Position numbers and translations under genes: made by a program. From NCBI GenBank assembly GCA_020635455.1, contig JACJZT010000007.1, forward strand, positions 62,001 to 126,000: 64,000 bases of DNA. Direction: 5' to 3'. Origin of the DNA: Flavobacteriales bacterium. Lineage in GTDB: Bacteria > Bacteroidota > Bacteroidia > NS11-12g > UBA9320. Each line of letters starts with the position of its first letter. Position 1 is the stretch's first letter. The notes beneath the pieces were generated by a model. That model worked only from the letters and a program-made list of their open reading frames with translations. It did no database searches and had not been told where the DNA came from. Below are positions 9,011 through 17,734 of the stretch, in pieces.

Positions 9011-10003
9011 TTAATCCTCGTTTAAATTGTATTTAGCCACATCCATTCCAAAATTCAGACCTTTTTCTCTTACAAATTCTTCCAATTCGGTCAAAGATTT
9101 TTTACCGAAGTTTCTGAATTTTAACAGATCTTCTATATGAAAGCTTACCAACTCTCCCAGTGTTCTTATTTCAGCTGCTTTTAAGCAGTTGTATGCTCTC
9201 ACAGAAAGGTCAAGATCGGATAGTGGAGTCTTAAGAATCTTTCTCATTTGAAGTAAGTTCTCGTCTACTTCCTGTGCTTTGGATTTAACCTGAGTATCAA
9301 GCAGGATATTGTCGTCGGAGAACAACAAATAGTGCTGTATCAATATTTTTGCAGCTTCTTTAAGTGCATTCTCAGGATTGATAGAACCGTCCGTGCTGAT
9401 CTCTATCATTAGTTTTTCGTAATCCGTTTTTCCTTCTACCCTGAAATCTTCAACACTAAACTTAACATTTTTAATGGGTGTAAAAATGGCATCTACCGGA
9501 ACTAATCCGATCGGAGCATCTGCAGGTAGGTTTTCCTCTGCAGGAACATACCCACGGCCCTTATCAATTACCATTTCAATTTCAAGATTTACGAACTGCT
9601 CCATGTTGCAGATCACATGATCGGGATTAAGGATCTCGAACATTGTTGAGAATCTGCTGATATCTCCGGCCACGAATTGTTCCTGGCCCTTGATATTGAT
9701 ATAGATCTTTTCAGAATTGCTTCCGCCACCGATCTTTTTTAATCTAACCTGTTTAAGGTTTAAGATAATTTCGGTAACATCTTCAACCACACCTTTGATG
9801 GAGGTGAATTCATGTTCGATGCTTGGAATTCGGATGGATGTGATCGCATAACCTTCCAGAGAAGACAACAAGATCCTCCTTAATGAATTTCCGATGGTGA
9901 TTCCGAAACCTTTTTCAAGGGGACGGAATTCAAACAAACCGTAAAAGTCTGTTTCTTTATGCATTATTACCTTATCGGGTCTTTGAAATGCTAATATTGA
10001 CAT
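9011..10003 (-). CDS. rpoA: DNA-directed RNA polymerase subunit alpha
   Basis: A 330-residue alpha subunit. The N-terminal dimerisation domain includes GNSLRRILLSSLEG at 38-51. The C-terminal domain at about 258-318 carries the helix-hairpin-helix that binds UP elements and activators, and R269 in SVRAYNCL corresponds to the E. coli UP-element contact Arg265. The gene lies between rpsD and rplQ, as in the alpha operon of most bacteria. Confidence 0.99.
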   Translation of the reverse strand: MSILAFQRPDKVIMHKETDFYGLFEFRPLEKGFGITIGNSLRRILLSSLEGYAITSIRIPSIEHEFTSIKGVVEDVTEIILNLKQVRLKKIGGGSNSEKIYINIKGQEQFVAGDISRFSTMFEILNPDHVICNMEQFVNLEIEMVIDKGRGYVPAEENLPADAPIGLVPVDAIFTPIKNVKFSVEDFRVEGKTDYEKLMIEISTDGSINPENALKEAAKILIQHYLLFSDDNILLDTQVKSKAQEVDENLLQMRKILKTPLSDLDLSVRAYNCLKAAEIRTLGELVSFHIEDLLKFRNFGKKSLTELEEFVREKGLNFGMDVAKYNLNED

Positions 10004-10027
10004 TGTATTATTTGTTTGTTTTAAAAA

Positions 10028-10630
10028 TTATTTTGAGTAAAGTTCAACAATTAACTGTTCCTTGATTTTTTCAGGGATCTCTTCCCTTTCAGGATAGGTC
10101 AGGAACGTTCCGGTGTAAGAATCTCCATCCCACTGTAACCAGTTAAACGATTTTCTCTTGGATAATGAATTGTTGACATTTTCAAGCGATTTTGATTGCT
10201 CTCTTACTGAAACAACATCTCCGGGTTTTAACAAATGAGAAGGAATGTTCAAAACATCACCGTTCACCAGAATGTGTTTATGTGAAACCAACTGACGGGC
10301 ACCGTCCCTTGTTGTAGAAATTCCAAGCCTGAATACGGTGTTGTCAAGTCTTGCCTCAAGAAACTTCAATAAGTTTTCGCCGGTAATTCCGTGTTTACTT
10401 GCTGCTTTGTCAAACAAATTTGCAAATTGTCTTTCAAGTACACCATAAGTGTATTTTGCTTTTTGTTTTTCTCCAAGCTGAATTGCATACTCGGATTGCT
10501 TACCACGGCGTCTTGAATTACCGTGCATCCCGGGTTTATAATTTTTTTTATCCAACGCTTTGTCAGGACCGAAAATCGGTTCTCTGAATCTTCTCGCTAT
10601 TTTGGATTTTGGTCCTGTATATCTTGCCAT
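10028..10630 (-). CDS. rpsD: 30S ribosomal protein S4
   Basis: A 200-residue primary 16S rRNA-binding protein that nucleates 30S assembly. The N-terminus (MARYTGPKSKIARRFREP) lacks the zinc-binding cysteines found in some S4 proteins. The S4 RNA-binding domain spans about residues 93-150 (RLDNTVFRLGISTTRDGARQ at its start). In other bacteria S4 represses its own operon by binding a pseudoknot in the leader; no such structure was identified here. Confidence 0.99.
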   Translation of the reverse strand: MARYTGPKSKIARRFREPIFGPDKALDKKNYKPGMHGNSRRRGKQSEYAIQLGEKQKAKYTYGVLERQFANLFDKAASKHGITGENLLKFLEARLDNTVFRLGISTTRDGARQLVSHKHILVNGDVLNIPSHLLKPGDVVSVREQSKSLENVNNSLSKRKSFNWLQWDGDSYTGTFLTYPEREEIPEKIKEQLIVELYSK

Positions 10631-10648
10631 TGTAGTTTCTAAATAATC

Positions 10649-11038
10649 TTATACCCTTCTTCTTTTTGGAGGTCTGCAACCATTGTGTGGAAGTGGAGTG
10701 ATGTCTTTGATCGACATTACTTCCAATCCTGCGACCTGAATGGTCCTTATAGCAGATTCACGACCTGCACCCGGACCTTTAACGAACACGTCAACTTTCC
10801 TAACACCAAGATCTGCCGCAACTTTACAGCAATCCTGACTTGCGATCTGTCCTGCATAAGGAGTGTTTTTCTTCGATCCTCTGAATCCCATCTTACCGGC
10901 ACTGGACCATGAAATAACCTGTCCCTGATTGTTGGTAATAGAGATAATGATATTATTGAAAGAGGCTTTGATGTGAGCTTGTCCATAAGCTTCAACCAGC
11001 ACTTTCCTTTTCTTAACAACTTTTTTTCCTGTAGCCAT
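10649..11038 (-). CDS. rpsK: 30S ribosomal protein S11
   Basis: A 129-residue platform protein of the small subunit that contacts the Shine-Dalgarno helix region. It has the usual basic N-terminus and the diagnostic C-terminal tail PLPHNGCRPPKRRRV. Normal length for the family. The order rpsM-rpsK-rpsD-rpoA-rplQ is the standard alpha operon. Confidence 0.99.
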   Translation of the reverse strand: MATGKKVVKKRKVLVEAYGQAHIKASFNNIIISITNNQGQVISWSSAGKMGFRGSKKNTPYAGQIASQDCCKVAADLGVRKVDVFVKGPGAGRESAIRTIQVAGLEVMSIKDITPLPHNGCRPPKRRRV

Positions 11039-11065
11039 TTATTAGATATGCTTCCTTTTTTAATA

Positions 11066-11443
11066 TTATTTAGTTACTTTTTTCTTGTTGGCAACAGTTT
11101 TACGTTTACCTTTTCGGGTTCGGGCATTGTTTTTAGAGGATTGTCCTCTTACAGGTAAGCCTTTTCTGTGGCGCAAACCACGGTAACAACCAATGTCCAT
11201 CAAACGTTTGATGTTGGTTTGAACCTCAGAACGTAACTCTCCTTCAACTTTCATGTTTTCCTGGATGACTCTTCGAATACCTGTAAGGTCATCGTCGTCC
11301 CAGTCACCAACTTTCTTGTTGATATCTACACCCGCTTCGTTTAAGATGCTGATCGCATTGAACCGGCCAATTCCATAGATCGTTGACAATCCAATGGGGC
11401 CTACTTTATGTTTTGGCAAATCTATACCTGCTATCCTGGCCAT
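11066..11443 (-). CDS. rpsM: 30S ribosomal protein S13
   Basis: A 125-residue head protein of the small subunit that contacts P-site tRNA and bridges to the large subunit. The helix-two-turn-helix region (GIGRFNAISILNEAGVD) and the RGLRHRKGLPVRGQ block are present, and a Lys-rich tail ends the protein. The start MARIAGIDLP is typical. Confidence 0.99.
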   Translation of the reverse strand: MARIAGIDLPKHKVGPIGLSTIYGIGRFNAISILNEAGVDINKKVGDWDDDDLTGIRRVIQENMKVEGELRSEVQTNIKRLMDIGCYRGLRHRKGLPVRGQSSKNNARTRKGKRKTVANKKKVTK

Positions 11444-11446
11444 TAT

Positions 11447-11563
11447 TTATCCTTGTCTTTGTTTAAATTTTGGATTCTTTTTGTTTAATACATAAACCAC
11501 ACCTTTTCGCTTCACAATGAAGCAATCGGAGCTTCTTTTCTTAACAGATGATGTTACTTTCAT
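11447..11563 (-). CDS. rpmJ: 50S ribosomal protein L36
   Basis: A 38-codon gene read directly on the minus strand between infA and rpsM. The product starts MKVTSSVKKRSSDCF and ends NKKNPKFKQRQG, the standard L36 ending. Only one cysteine (C14) remains of the usual CCCH zinc site, so this is the zinc-independent form. The stop is 3 bp before the rpsM start. Confidence 0.97.
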   Translation of the reverse strand: MKVTSSVKKRSSDCFIVKRKGVVYVLNKKNPKFKQRQG

Positions 11564-11569
11564 TTTGAA

Positions 11570-11788
11570 TTATTTGTATCTAAAACTGATTCTACCTCTT
11601 GTAAGGTCGTATGGAGACATCTCCACCGCTACCTTGTCTCCGGGTAATATTCGGATATAATGCATCCTCATTTTACCAGAAATCGTTGCTATTATTTTAT
11701 GACCGTTTTGCAACTCAACCCTAAACATAGCATTGGATAGCGCTTCAACGATCACTCCATCCTGCTTTATCGAATCCTGCTTAGACAT
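11570..11788 (-). CDS. infA: Translation initiation factor IF-1
   Basis: A 72-residue OB-fold protein that binds the A site of the 30S subunit during initiation. It shows the conserved FRVELQNGHKIIATISGKMR core and the DLTRGRISFRYK ending. It lies between secY and rpmJ, as in many bacteria; no map or adk gene is inserted here. Confidence 0.99.
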   Translation of the reverse strand: MSKQDSIKQDGVIVEALSNAMFRVELQNGHKIIATISGKMRMHYIRILPGDKVAVEMSPYDLTRGRISFRYK

Positions 11789-11842
11789 AAGTTTTTTTAA
11801 CGGGCTGCAAATATACTAATTAATAATTTAAATTTCCAATAA

Positions 11843-13210
11843 TTAAGTCATTGCTCCACCGGTGGCTGTTCGCCCCTTGATCCTTCCGTATTTCATCAGG
11901 CTATCGTATTTACGCATTGATAAATGCGTATCGATCTGAGCCAATGTGTCCAAGATTACACCAACCAGGATCAACAAGGATGTACCACCATAAAATTGGG
12001 CAAATTGATCGTTCACTCCAAAAATTATTGCTATGGATGGCATTATCGCAACGATCCCGATAAAGATCGCACCCGGGAAAGTGATCCTTGAAATAATGGT
12101 ATCAATAAAATCCGCAGTTTTTTTGCCGGGCTTGATTCCGGGTATAAAACCACTGTTTCTTTTCAGATCCTCAGAGATCTGTACCGGGTTATAGGTTATC
12201 GCTGTATAAAAATATGTAAACAATACGATCAAAATGAAAAATAAGGCGTTGTATCCAAAGGAGGTAATATCTAAAAACTGTGCGAAAAATCCCGATGCGG
12301 AAGAAGATCGCTCAGCAAGAAAACCGGTTAAGGTAGAAGGAATGAACATCAAGGCCTGAGCAAAAATGATCGGCATTACACCTGCGCCGTTGATCTTTAA
12401 AGGAAGATATTGGCGGACACCACCGTATTGTTTATTTCCAACGATTCGTTTTGCATATTGCACAGGAACTCTTCTCGTTCCTTGAATAAGAAGGATAACG
12501 CTGAGAATAACGACAAGCCAGGTTACAATTTCAACAAGGAATATGATTGGTCCTCCTGCACCACCAAGTCTGCTGGTAAATTCGCCGATAAGGGCAAAAG
12601 GCAATCTTGAAATGATACCAACCATAATGATGAGTGAAATACCATTGCCCAAACCACGGTCGGTAATTCGTTCTCCAAGCCATGTAGTGAACATGGTACC
12701 GGCAACCAGCGTTGTAATCGCAAGAATGGTAAACGTGGTCATGGAAAGAGGTGCATTTGGCATCATGGCATACAAGGCATCTCCTTTGGAAGATTTTAAC
12801 TGAACAAGGTAAGCAGCAGCCTGCACACCAGAAACTGCAATTGTCAGATAACGGGTTATCTGATTTATCTTTCTTCTTCCATCTTCACCTTCTTTAGACA
12901 TTCTCTGAAAGGATGGTAGCGCAAAAGTTAAAAGTTGCACCACAATCGAAGCCGAGATGTATGGCATAATACCCAAAGCAAATATAGATGCTCTGTCGAA
13001 GGCTCCACCGGAGAAAGTGTTTATCAGTCCGAGTAAGCCGTCCTGGGTAGTGCCTGAATACTTGGTATTCATGATCACAGGATCAACGCCCGGAATGTAA
13101 ATAAAGGTTCCGATCCTGTATACCGCAAGCAGGATCAGGGTTTGAATGATCCTGGTCCGCAGCTCTTCAATGCTCCAGATGTTTTTAAGTGTGGTAATTA
13201 ACTTCTTCAT
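11843..13210 (-). CDS. secY: Preprotein translocase subunit SecY
   Basis: A 455-residue channel subunit of the Sec translocon in the inner membrane, with ten predicted membrane helices. Recognisable blocks include YRIGTFIYIPGVDP near the N-terminus, the plug-region FSGGAFDRASIFALGIMPYI, and the cytoplasmic loop with RRVPVQYAKR. It exports the many signal-peptide proteins of this window, including the T9SS cargoes in their first step. It is cotranscribed with rplO, 7 bp away. Confidence 0.99.
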   Translation of the reverse strand: MKKLITTLKNIWSIEELRTRIIQTLILLAVYRIGTFIYIPGVDPVIMNTKYSGTTQDGLLGLINTFSGGAFDRASIFALGIMPYISASIVVQLLTFALPSFQRMSKEGEDGRRKINQITRYLTIAVSGVQAAAYLVQLKSSKGDALYAMMPNAPLSMTTFTILAITTLVAGTMFTTWLGERITDRGLGNGISLIIMVGIISRLPFALIGEFTSRLGGAGGPIIFLVEIVTWLVVILSVILLIQGTRRVPVQYAKRIVGNKQYGGVRQYLPLKINGAGVMPIIFAQALMFIPSTLTGFLAERSSSASGFFAQFLDITSFGYNALFFILIVLFTYFYTAITYNPVQISEDLKRNSGFIPGIKPGKKTADFIDTIISRITFPGAIFIGIVAIMPSIAIIFGVNDQFAQFYGGTSLLILVGVILDTLAQIDTHLSMRKYDSLMKYGRIKGRTATGGAMT

Positions 13211-13217
13211 TGTGGAA

Positions 13218-13664
13218 CTAAATTATTTGAGTGGTTCCACCGGCATTTTCTATAGCAGCTTTGGCTTTATCGGAAAATGCATGAGCTGATACATTTAATT
13301 TTGATTCAAGAGCACCACGACCCAAGATTTTTATTTTCTCTTTTTTGTTGATGATCCTGTTTTTCAAAAACACATCATGGGTCAGTGTATCGTTATTGAT
13401 ACTTTTAGCAAATTCCTGAAGACGGTCAAGATTCATACCAACGTACTCAACCCTGAAAGGATTTTTAAATCCTACCTTAGGAACTCTTCGCTGTAAAGGC
13501 ATCTGACCTCCTTCAAAACCAACTTTTTTAGAGTATCCTGATCTTGAACCAGCCCCTTTATGTCCTCTGGTGGAAGTAGCTCCTTTACCGGAGCCCTGCC
13601 CACGGCCTTTTCGTTTTTTATCTCTTACTGAACCTTTAGCAGGTGTTAGATTACTTAAATTCAT
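13218..13664 (-). CDS. rplO: 50S ribosomal protein L15
   Basis: A 148-residue large-subunit assembly protein. It has the Gly/Arg-rich N-terminal extension (RGQGSGKGATSTRGHKGAGS) that penetrates 23S rRNA, and a globular C-terminal domain (KIKILGRGALESKLNVSAHA). Normal length. It lies one base from rpmD. Confidence 0.99.
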   Translation of the reverse strand: MNLSNLTPAKGSVRDKKRKGRGQGSGKGATSTRGHKGAGSRSGYSKKVGFEGGQMPLQRRVPKVGFKNPFRVEYVGMNLDRLQEFAKSINNDTLTHDVFLKNRIINKKEKIKILGRGALESKLNVSAHAFSDKAKAAIENAGGTTQII

Positions 13665-13665
13665 T

Positions 13666-13845
13666 TTAAACGTTTTCTACTTTTAATAAATGTTTTACTG
13701 AATTGATCATGCCCAGAAGAGCAGGATTTTCTTCAACTTCCTTGCTTCGATGCATTTTGGTTAATCCCAATGCAATCAAAGTTCTTTTTTCTCTTTCGGT
13801 GCGGTCAATTCCGCTTTTAATTTGAGTGATTCGTAACTTAGCCAT
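13666..13845 (-). CDS. rpmD: 50S ribosomal protein L30
   Basis: A 59-codon gene read directly between rpsE and rplO. The product begins MAKLRITQIKSGIDRTEREK and continues with TLIALGLTKMHR and a VKHLLKVENV end, matching bacterial L30. Starts with ATG at 13843-13845. Confidence 0.96.
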   Translation of the reverse strand: MAKLRITQIKSGIDRTEREKRTLIALGLTKMHRSKEVEENPALLGMINSVKHLLKVENV

Positions 13846-13850
13846 ATTGA

Positions 13851-14369
13851 TTAACCATTAAAAAGTTTTTCCAGTGTAATTCCTCTTTGTTCTGCTATGC
13901 GATAAGGATCTCTTAATTTTGCAAGAGCATCCACGGTTGCTTTAACCACGTTATGAGGATTTGAAGAACCTTTGGATTTAGCCAAAACGTCGTGCACTCC
14001 GGCGCTTTCCAAAACTGCACGCATCGCACCACCGGCAATAACTCCGGTTCCGTGTGAAGCAGGCTTTATAAATACCTTTCCTCCACCGTATTTTCCGTAT
14101 TGTTCATGAGGAACGGTCCCGTTAATAACAGGTACCTTAATAAGGTTTTTCTTGGCATCTTCAATACCTTTTGCGATGGCATCGATAACCTCACCGGCCT
14201 TACCAAGACCATGTCCTACGATTCCCTGTCCGTCTCCAACTACTACAATTGCCGTAAAACTGAAGGTTCTACCTCCTTTGGTAACTTTTGCTACCCTGTT
14301 TATACTTACTACAGTTTCCTTTAATTCAATATCTGTAGAACGTACTTTTAATAATGTTTGTGTTGCCAT
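13851..14369 (-). CDS. rpsE: 30S ribosomal protein S5
   Basis: A 172-residue small-subunit protein at the mRNA entry side, important for decoding accuracy. The N-terminal double-stranded RNA-binding-like domain includes RVAKVTKGGRTFSFTAIVVV, the loop in which spectinomycin-resistance changes occur in other bacteria. The C-terminal domain contains GGAMRAVLESAGVHDV. Length and order are normal. Confidence 0.99.
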   Translation of the reverse strand: MATQTLLKVRSTDIELKETVVSINRVAKVTKGGRTFSFTAIVVVGDGQGIVGHGLGKAGEVIDAIAKGIEDAKKNLIKVPVINGTVPHEQYGKYGGGKVFIKPASHGTGVIAGGAMRAVLESAGVHDVLAKSKGSSNPHNVVKATVDALAKLRDPYRIAEQRGITLEKLFNG

Positions 14370-14378
14370 GAATTTTAA

Positions 14379-14735
14379 TTAAAAATTTAATCCTCCTTCT
14401 CTTGCTCCTTCTGCCAGACGCTTTACCCTTCCATGATACAAATATCCGTTACGGTCGAATACGACTTTGGATATTCCATTTGCCACAGCATTCTCTGCAA
14501 GTGACTTTCCTACCATAAAGGATTTTTCTGATTTATTTACCTTTCCTGTATCAAGACCTTTTGAAAGTGATGATGCTGAAAGCAAGGTCTTTCCTTCACT
14601 GTCATCGATCAACTGGGCATAAATTTCATTATTGCTTCTGAAAACAGACAATCGGGGCATTTCTTTTGTCCCTGAAATTTTAGACCTTACTCTTTTCTTT
14701 ATTTTTAGTCTGCTTAAAACTTTTGACGTTGCCAT
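14379..14735 (-). CDS. rplR: 50S ribosomal protein L18
   Basis: A 118-residue 5S rRNA-binding protein. I placed the start at ATG 14733-14735 (MATSKVLSRLKIKKRVR), because this matches the family N-terminus. The frame extends 17 codons further upstream, but that would overlap rplF by 47 bp. The conserved core PRLSVFRSNNEIYAQLIDD and the FDRNGYLYHGRVKRLAEGAR end are present. Confidence 0.98.
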   Translation of the reverse strand: MATSKVLSRLKIKKRVRSKISGTKEMPRLSVFRSNNEIYAQLIDDSEGKTLLSASSLSKGLDTGKVNKSEKSFMVGKSLAENAVANGISKVVFDRNGYLYHGRVKRLAEGAREGGLNF

Positions 14736-14739
14736 ATTC

Positions 14740-15294
14740 TTATTTTTTAGCTGCTGATTTACCTGCCTTCCTTCGGATCGTTTCACCTTCGAATCGAATA
14801 CCTTTACCTTTGTAAGGTTCAGGCTTTCTTAGTGAACGGATCTTGGAGGCAACCTGTCCAATTAATTGTTTATCGATACCTTCGAGTATGATCAGAGGAT
14901 TCTTTCCTTTGACCGTTTCGGTACTTACCTTTATTTCTTTAGGTACTTCCAAAAAGATATTATGAGAATACCCAAGGTTCAGTTCGAGAATGTTACCTTC
15001 ATTACTGGCTTTGTAACCAACACCAACAACTTCCTGACGGATGGTGTATCCCTGGGATACCCCTACCACCATATTGTTTACCAATGCTCTGTATAAACCA
15101 TGTAATGCTTTCTGGCTCTTTGAATCGTTAACTCTGGTCATTTGCACAGTACCATCTTCAACGGTAATGCCAATACCATCACTCAGTTTCTGACTGAGTT
15201 CTCCTTTTGAACCTTTTACGGTGATCGTATCGCCGGATGTTTTAATTTCAACACCTTGTGGCAAGCTAATCGGGTTTTTTCCTACACGTGACAT
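14740..15294 (-). CDS. rplF: 50S ribosomal protein L6
   Basis: A 184-residue large-subunit protein near the factor-binding site, with two similar domains. Diagnostic blocks are SRVGKNPISLPQGVEI at the start and KIRSLRKPEPYKGKGIRFEG near the C-terminus. Normal length. Confidence 0.99.
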   Translation of the reverse strand: MSRVGKNPISLPQGVEIKTSGDTITVKGSKGELSQKLSDGIGITVEDGTVQMTRVNDSKSQKALHGLYRALVNNMVVGVSQGYTIRQEVVGVGYKASNEGNILELNLGYSHNIFLEVPKEIKVSTETVKGKNPLIILEGIDKQLIGQVASKIRSLRKPEPYKGKGIRFEGETIRRKAGKSAAKK

Positions 15295-15313
15295 GTTTAA
15301 ATTCTTTTATTTT

Positions 15314-15709
15314 TTAAGATACGTAGCAAATCAATTCGCCACCTACATTTTGTTTTTTTGCTTCCTTATCGGTCATAACTCCATTTGAGGTGGTTACAAT
15401 AGCGATCCCAAGACCATTTTTTACTCTTGGAATTTCATTTGATGATGCATATTTCCTCAAACCGGGTTTACTCACCCTTTGTAGCTCACTGATCGCTGAA
15501 ATTTTGGTAAGTGGGTGATATTTAAGGGCAATCTTAATTATTCCTCCGAAGTTGTTGTCTTCAAATTTGTAATTAAGTATATAACCTTTTTCAAACAATA
15601 CCTTAGTTATTTCCTTCTTTATGTTAGAAGCAGGAATTTCTACAATGCGATGATTGGCTTTAATCGCATTGCGCAATCTTGTTAAATAATCTGCAATTGG
15701 ATCCGTCAT
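15314..15709 (-). CDS. rpsH: 30S ribosomal protein S8
   Basis: A 131-residue primary 16S rRNA-binding protein, which in E. coli is also the translational repressor of the spc operon. It has the MTDPIADYLTRLRNA start and the C-terminal GLGIAIVTTSNGVMTDKEA block. No repressor site was identified in this leaderless internal position. Confidence 0.99.
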   Translation of the reverse strand: MTDPIADYLTRLRNAIKANHRIVEIPASNIKKEITKVLFEKGYILNYKFEDNNFGGIIKIALKYHPLTKISAISELQRVSKPGLRKYASSNEIPRVKNGLGIAIVTTSNGVMTDKEAKKQNVGGELICYVS

Positions 15710-15726
15710 TTCTTATAATTTTAATA

Positions 15727-15996
15727 CTACCAGCTTGATTTAGTTACACCCGGAATTTTACCACTTGAAGCCATTTCTCTGAACTGATTTCTGCAAATTC
15801 CAAAAACCCTCATATACCCTCTTGGTTTACCTGTAATTGAACATCTGTTTCTCAATCTTACAGGCGAAGCATTTCTTGGCAATAATTGAAGTCCGTCATA
15901 ATCCTTTTCGGCCTTTAATCTGGCTCTCTTATCTGCGTACCTTGCAACTAATTTTTCCCGTTTACTTTGACGGGCTTTCATTGACTCTTTAGCCAT
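15727..15996 (-). CDS. rpsN: 30S ribosomal protein S14 (zinc-independent long form)
   Basis: An 89-residue S14. The long form and the presence of only two cysteines (C52 and C68) in place of two CxxC pairs identify the C-minus type, which does not need zinc. The core RNRCSITGKPRGYMRVFGICR region before the C-terminal GKIPGVTKSSW tail is typical. Confidence 0.99.
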   Translation of the reverse strand: MAKESMKARQSKREKLVARYADKRARLKAEKDYDGLQLLPRNASPVRLRNRCSITGKPRGYMRVFGICRNQFREMASSGKIPGVTKSSW

Positions 15997-15998
15997 AT

Positions 15999-16559
15999 TT
16001 AATTGTTTTGATTTTTAAATGGTAATCCGAATTCTTTTAATAGTTCCAAACACTCTACATCGTTTTTTGCCGTTGTAACAAAAGTGATGTTGAAACCTTT
16101 GATATTGTTCACTTTGTCGATATCGATCTCAGGGAATATCAATTGTTCGCTTACACCCATTGTGTAATTTCCTCTTCCGTCGAAACCTTTATCACTTATT
16201 CCCTGGAAGTCTCTAACCCTTGGCAATGCAATTGAAATTAACCTGTCAAGGAATTCATACATATTGTCTTTCCTTAACGTTACCTTGCAACCGATAGGCA
16301 TTTTACTTCTAAGTTTAAAGTTTGAAATATCCTTTCTGGAATAAGTGGCTACAGCTTTTTGACCGGCAATGGTGGTAAGTTCGGCAACTCCGGTATCTAC
16401 CAGTTTTTTGTCGGCAACTGCAGCACCGATCCCCTGATTTACGGAGATCTTAACCAGTTTTGGAATTTCCATTACATTCTTATACCCAAATTTTTCTTTG
16501 AGGTTGTTTGTAATGCTGTTCTTGTATTTATCTTTTAATCTTGGTGAATACATTTTCAA
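15999..16559 (-). CDS. rplE: 50S ribosomal protein L5
   Basis: A 186-residue protein that binds 5S rRNA and contacts P-site tRNA. The family blocks MEIPKLVKISVNQGIG and LPRVRDFQGIS are present, and the ending ITFVTTAKNDVECLELLKEF is typical. It directly follows rplX with no spacing. The start could also be the ATG two codons later. Confidence 0.99.
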   Translation of the reverse strand: MKMYSPRLKDKYKNSITNNLKEKFGYKNVMEIPKLVKISVNQGIGAAVADKKLVDTGVAELTTIAGQKAVATYSRKDISNFKLRSKMPIGCKVTLRKDNMYEFLDRLISIALPRVRDFQGISDKGFDGRGNYTMGVSEQLIFPEIDIDKVNNIKGFNITFVTTAKNDVECLELLKEFGLPFKNQNN

Positions 16560-16895
16560 TTATTTTATAAAATCGCCTGACTTTTTAGAATACCTCTGTA
16601 ATTTGCCTTCTGCATTTCTCTTTCGGCCTATACGTGTTGGAGTTCCACCTGCAACCAGCATAAGTTTTGAAACATGAATTGGTGCTTCCAGCTTCACGAT
16701 AGAACCATTCGGGTTATCGGCATCGGGCTTGCGATGTTTGGTTACCATATTAACTCCTTCCACAATGGCTCTTCTTTCCTGAACATTCATACTAAGGATC
16801 CTACCGGTCTTGTTCTTGTCGTCGCCGGCAAGTACCTTCACGGTGTCACCTTTTTTTACGTGAAGTTTTTGAATTTTGTTGAATTTTCTTTCCAT
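16560..16895 (-). CDS. rplX: 50S ribosomal protein L24
   Basis: A 111-residue assembly-initiator protein of the large subunit. It contains the KOW motif near the N-terminus (VKKGDTVKVLAGDDKNKTGR), and the zone VNMVTKHRKPDADNPNGSIV is diagnostic. Normal length. Confidence 0.99.
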   Translation of the reverse strand: MERKFNKIQKLHVKKGDTVKVLAGDDKNKTGRILSMNVQERRAIVEGVNMVTKHRKPDADNPNGSIVKLEAPIHVSKLMLVAGGTPTRIGRKRNAEGKLQRYSKKSGDFIK

Positions 16896-16898
16896 AAC

Positions 16899-17267
16899 TT
16901 ATAATACTTCTGGTGCCAGAGACACAATTTTCATAAATTGCTTTTCTCTTAATTCACGGGCAACCGGGCCAAAAATACGGGTTGCTCTTGGTTCGTCCTC
17001 CTTGTTCAACAACACACATGAGTTGTCGTCAAATCGAATGTAAGATCCATCCGGACGGCGCACTTCTTTCTTGGTACGAACGATAACAGCTTTTGAAACG
17101 GTTCCTTTTTTCATCCCTCCTGAAGGAATAGCGGATTTGATGGTGACAACTATTTTATCACCTACCGATGCATACCTGTTCTTGGTTCCTCCAAGCACTC
17201 TAATACAAAGTACTTCTTTGGCACCACTGTTGTCGGCTACTTTAAGTCTTGATTCCTGCTGTATCAT
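16899..17267 (-). CDS. rplN: 50S ribosomal protein L14
   Basis: A 122-residue large-subunit protein at the intersubunit face. It has the classic start MIQQESRLKVADNSGAKEV and the RIFGPVARELREKQFMKIVS block near the end. It overlaps the rpsQ stop by one base, consistent with translational coupling. Confidence 0.99.
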   Translation of the reverse strand: MIQQESRLKVADNSGAKEVLCIRVLGGTKNRYASVGDKIVVTIKSAIPSGGMKKGTVSKAVIVRTKKEVRRPDGSYIRFDDNSCVLLNKEDEPRATRIFGPVARELREKQFMKIVSLAPEVL

Positions 17268-17521
17268 TATTTTGCTTTTTCTATGATTTCAACTACCCGC
17301 CAGCGTTTGTTTTTACTCAATGGACGGGTTTCCATTATCTTTACCACATCATTGATGTTGCACTCTTGTTTCTCGTCATGAGCCATGAACTTAGAAGTTG
17401 CTTTCACAAATTTGTGATATTTGGCATGTTTCTTTTTTCTCTCAATGGTAACCGTAACGGTTTTTTCCATTTTATTGCTCGCAACAATACCAATGATTTC
17501 TTTTCGGGCGTTTCTTTCCAT
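17267..17521 (-). CDS. rpsQ: 30S ribosomal protein S17
   Basis: An 84-residue OB-fold 16S rRNA-binding protein. Recognised by VVASNKMEKTVTV-like sequence (here IVASNKMEKTVTVTIERKKK) and the DVVKIMETRPLSKNKRWRVV ending. Normal length and position between rpmC and rplN. Confidence 0.99.
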   Translation of the reverse strand: MERNARKEIIGIVASNKMEKTVTVTIERKKKHAKYHKFVKATSKFMAHDEKQECNINDVVKIMETRPLSKNKRWRVVEIIEKAK

Positions 17522-17525
17522 AACC

Positions 17526-17732
17526 TTAATTGGACTTATTAATTTCTTTTTTTCTGCGATTAATTTCTGTAAGAAATCGGGCTACTAACCTTCTGGAAGC
17601 AGTAATTTTTCCAGGATTTTCAAGCTGTGTTACAGCATGTCCGAATTTGAGTTTCTGCAAATGATCGCGTTCATCACGCAATGCACCGTGCAATTCCTTA
17701 TCGGTCAATTCTTTAATTTCTTCGTAATTCAT
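17526..17732 (-). CDS. rpmC: 50S ribosomal protein L29
   Basis: A 68-residue helical protein next to the polypeptide exit tunnel, part of the docking site for trigger factor and the signal recognition particle. It starts MNYEEIKELTDKEL and carries the typical LKFGHAVTQLENPGKI segment. Confidence 0.98.
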   Translation of the reverse strand: MNYEEIKELTDKELHGALRDERDHLQKLKFGHAVTQLENPGKITASRRLVARFLTEINRRKKEINKSN

Positions 17733-17734
17733 AA

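Noticed and set aside
14736..14786. Longer N-terminus for L18
   Set aside because: It would overlap rplF by 47 bp and does not resemble L18; similar upstream extensions were rejected for L22 and EF-G.
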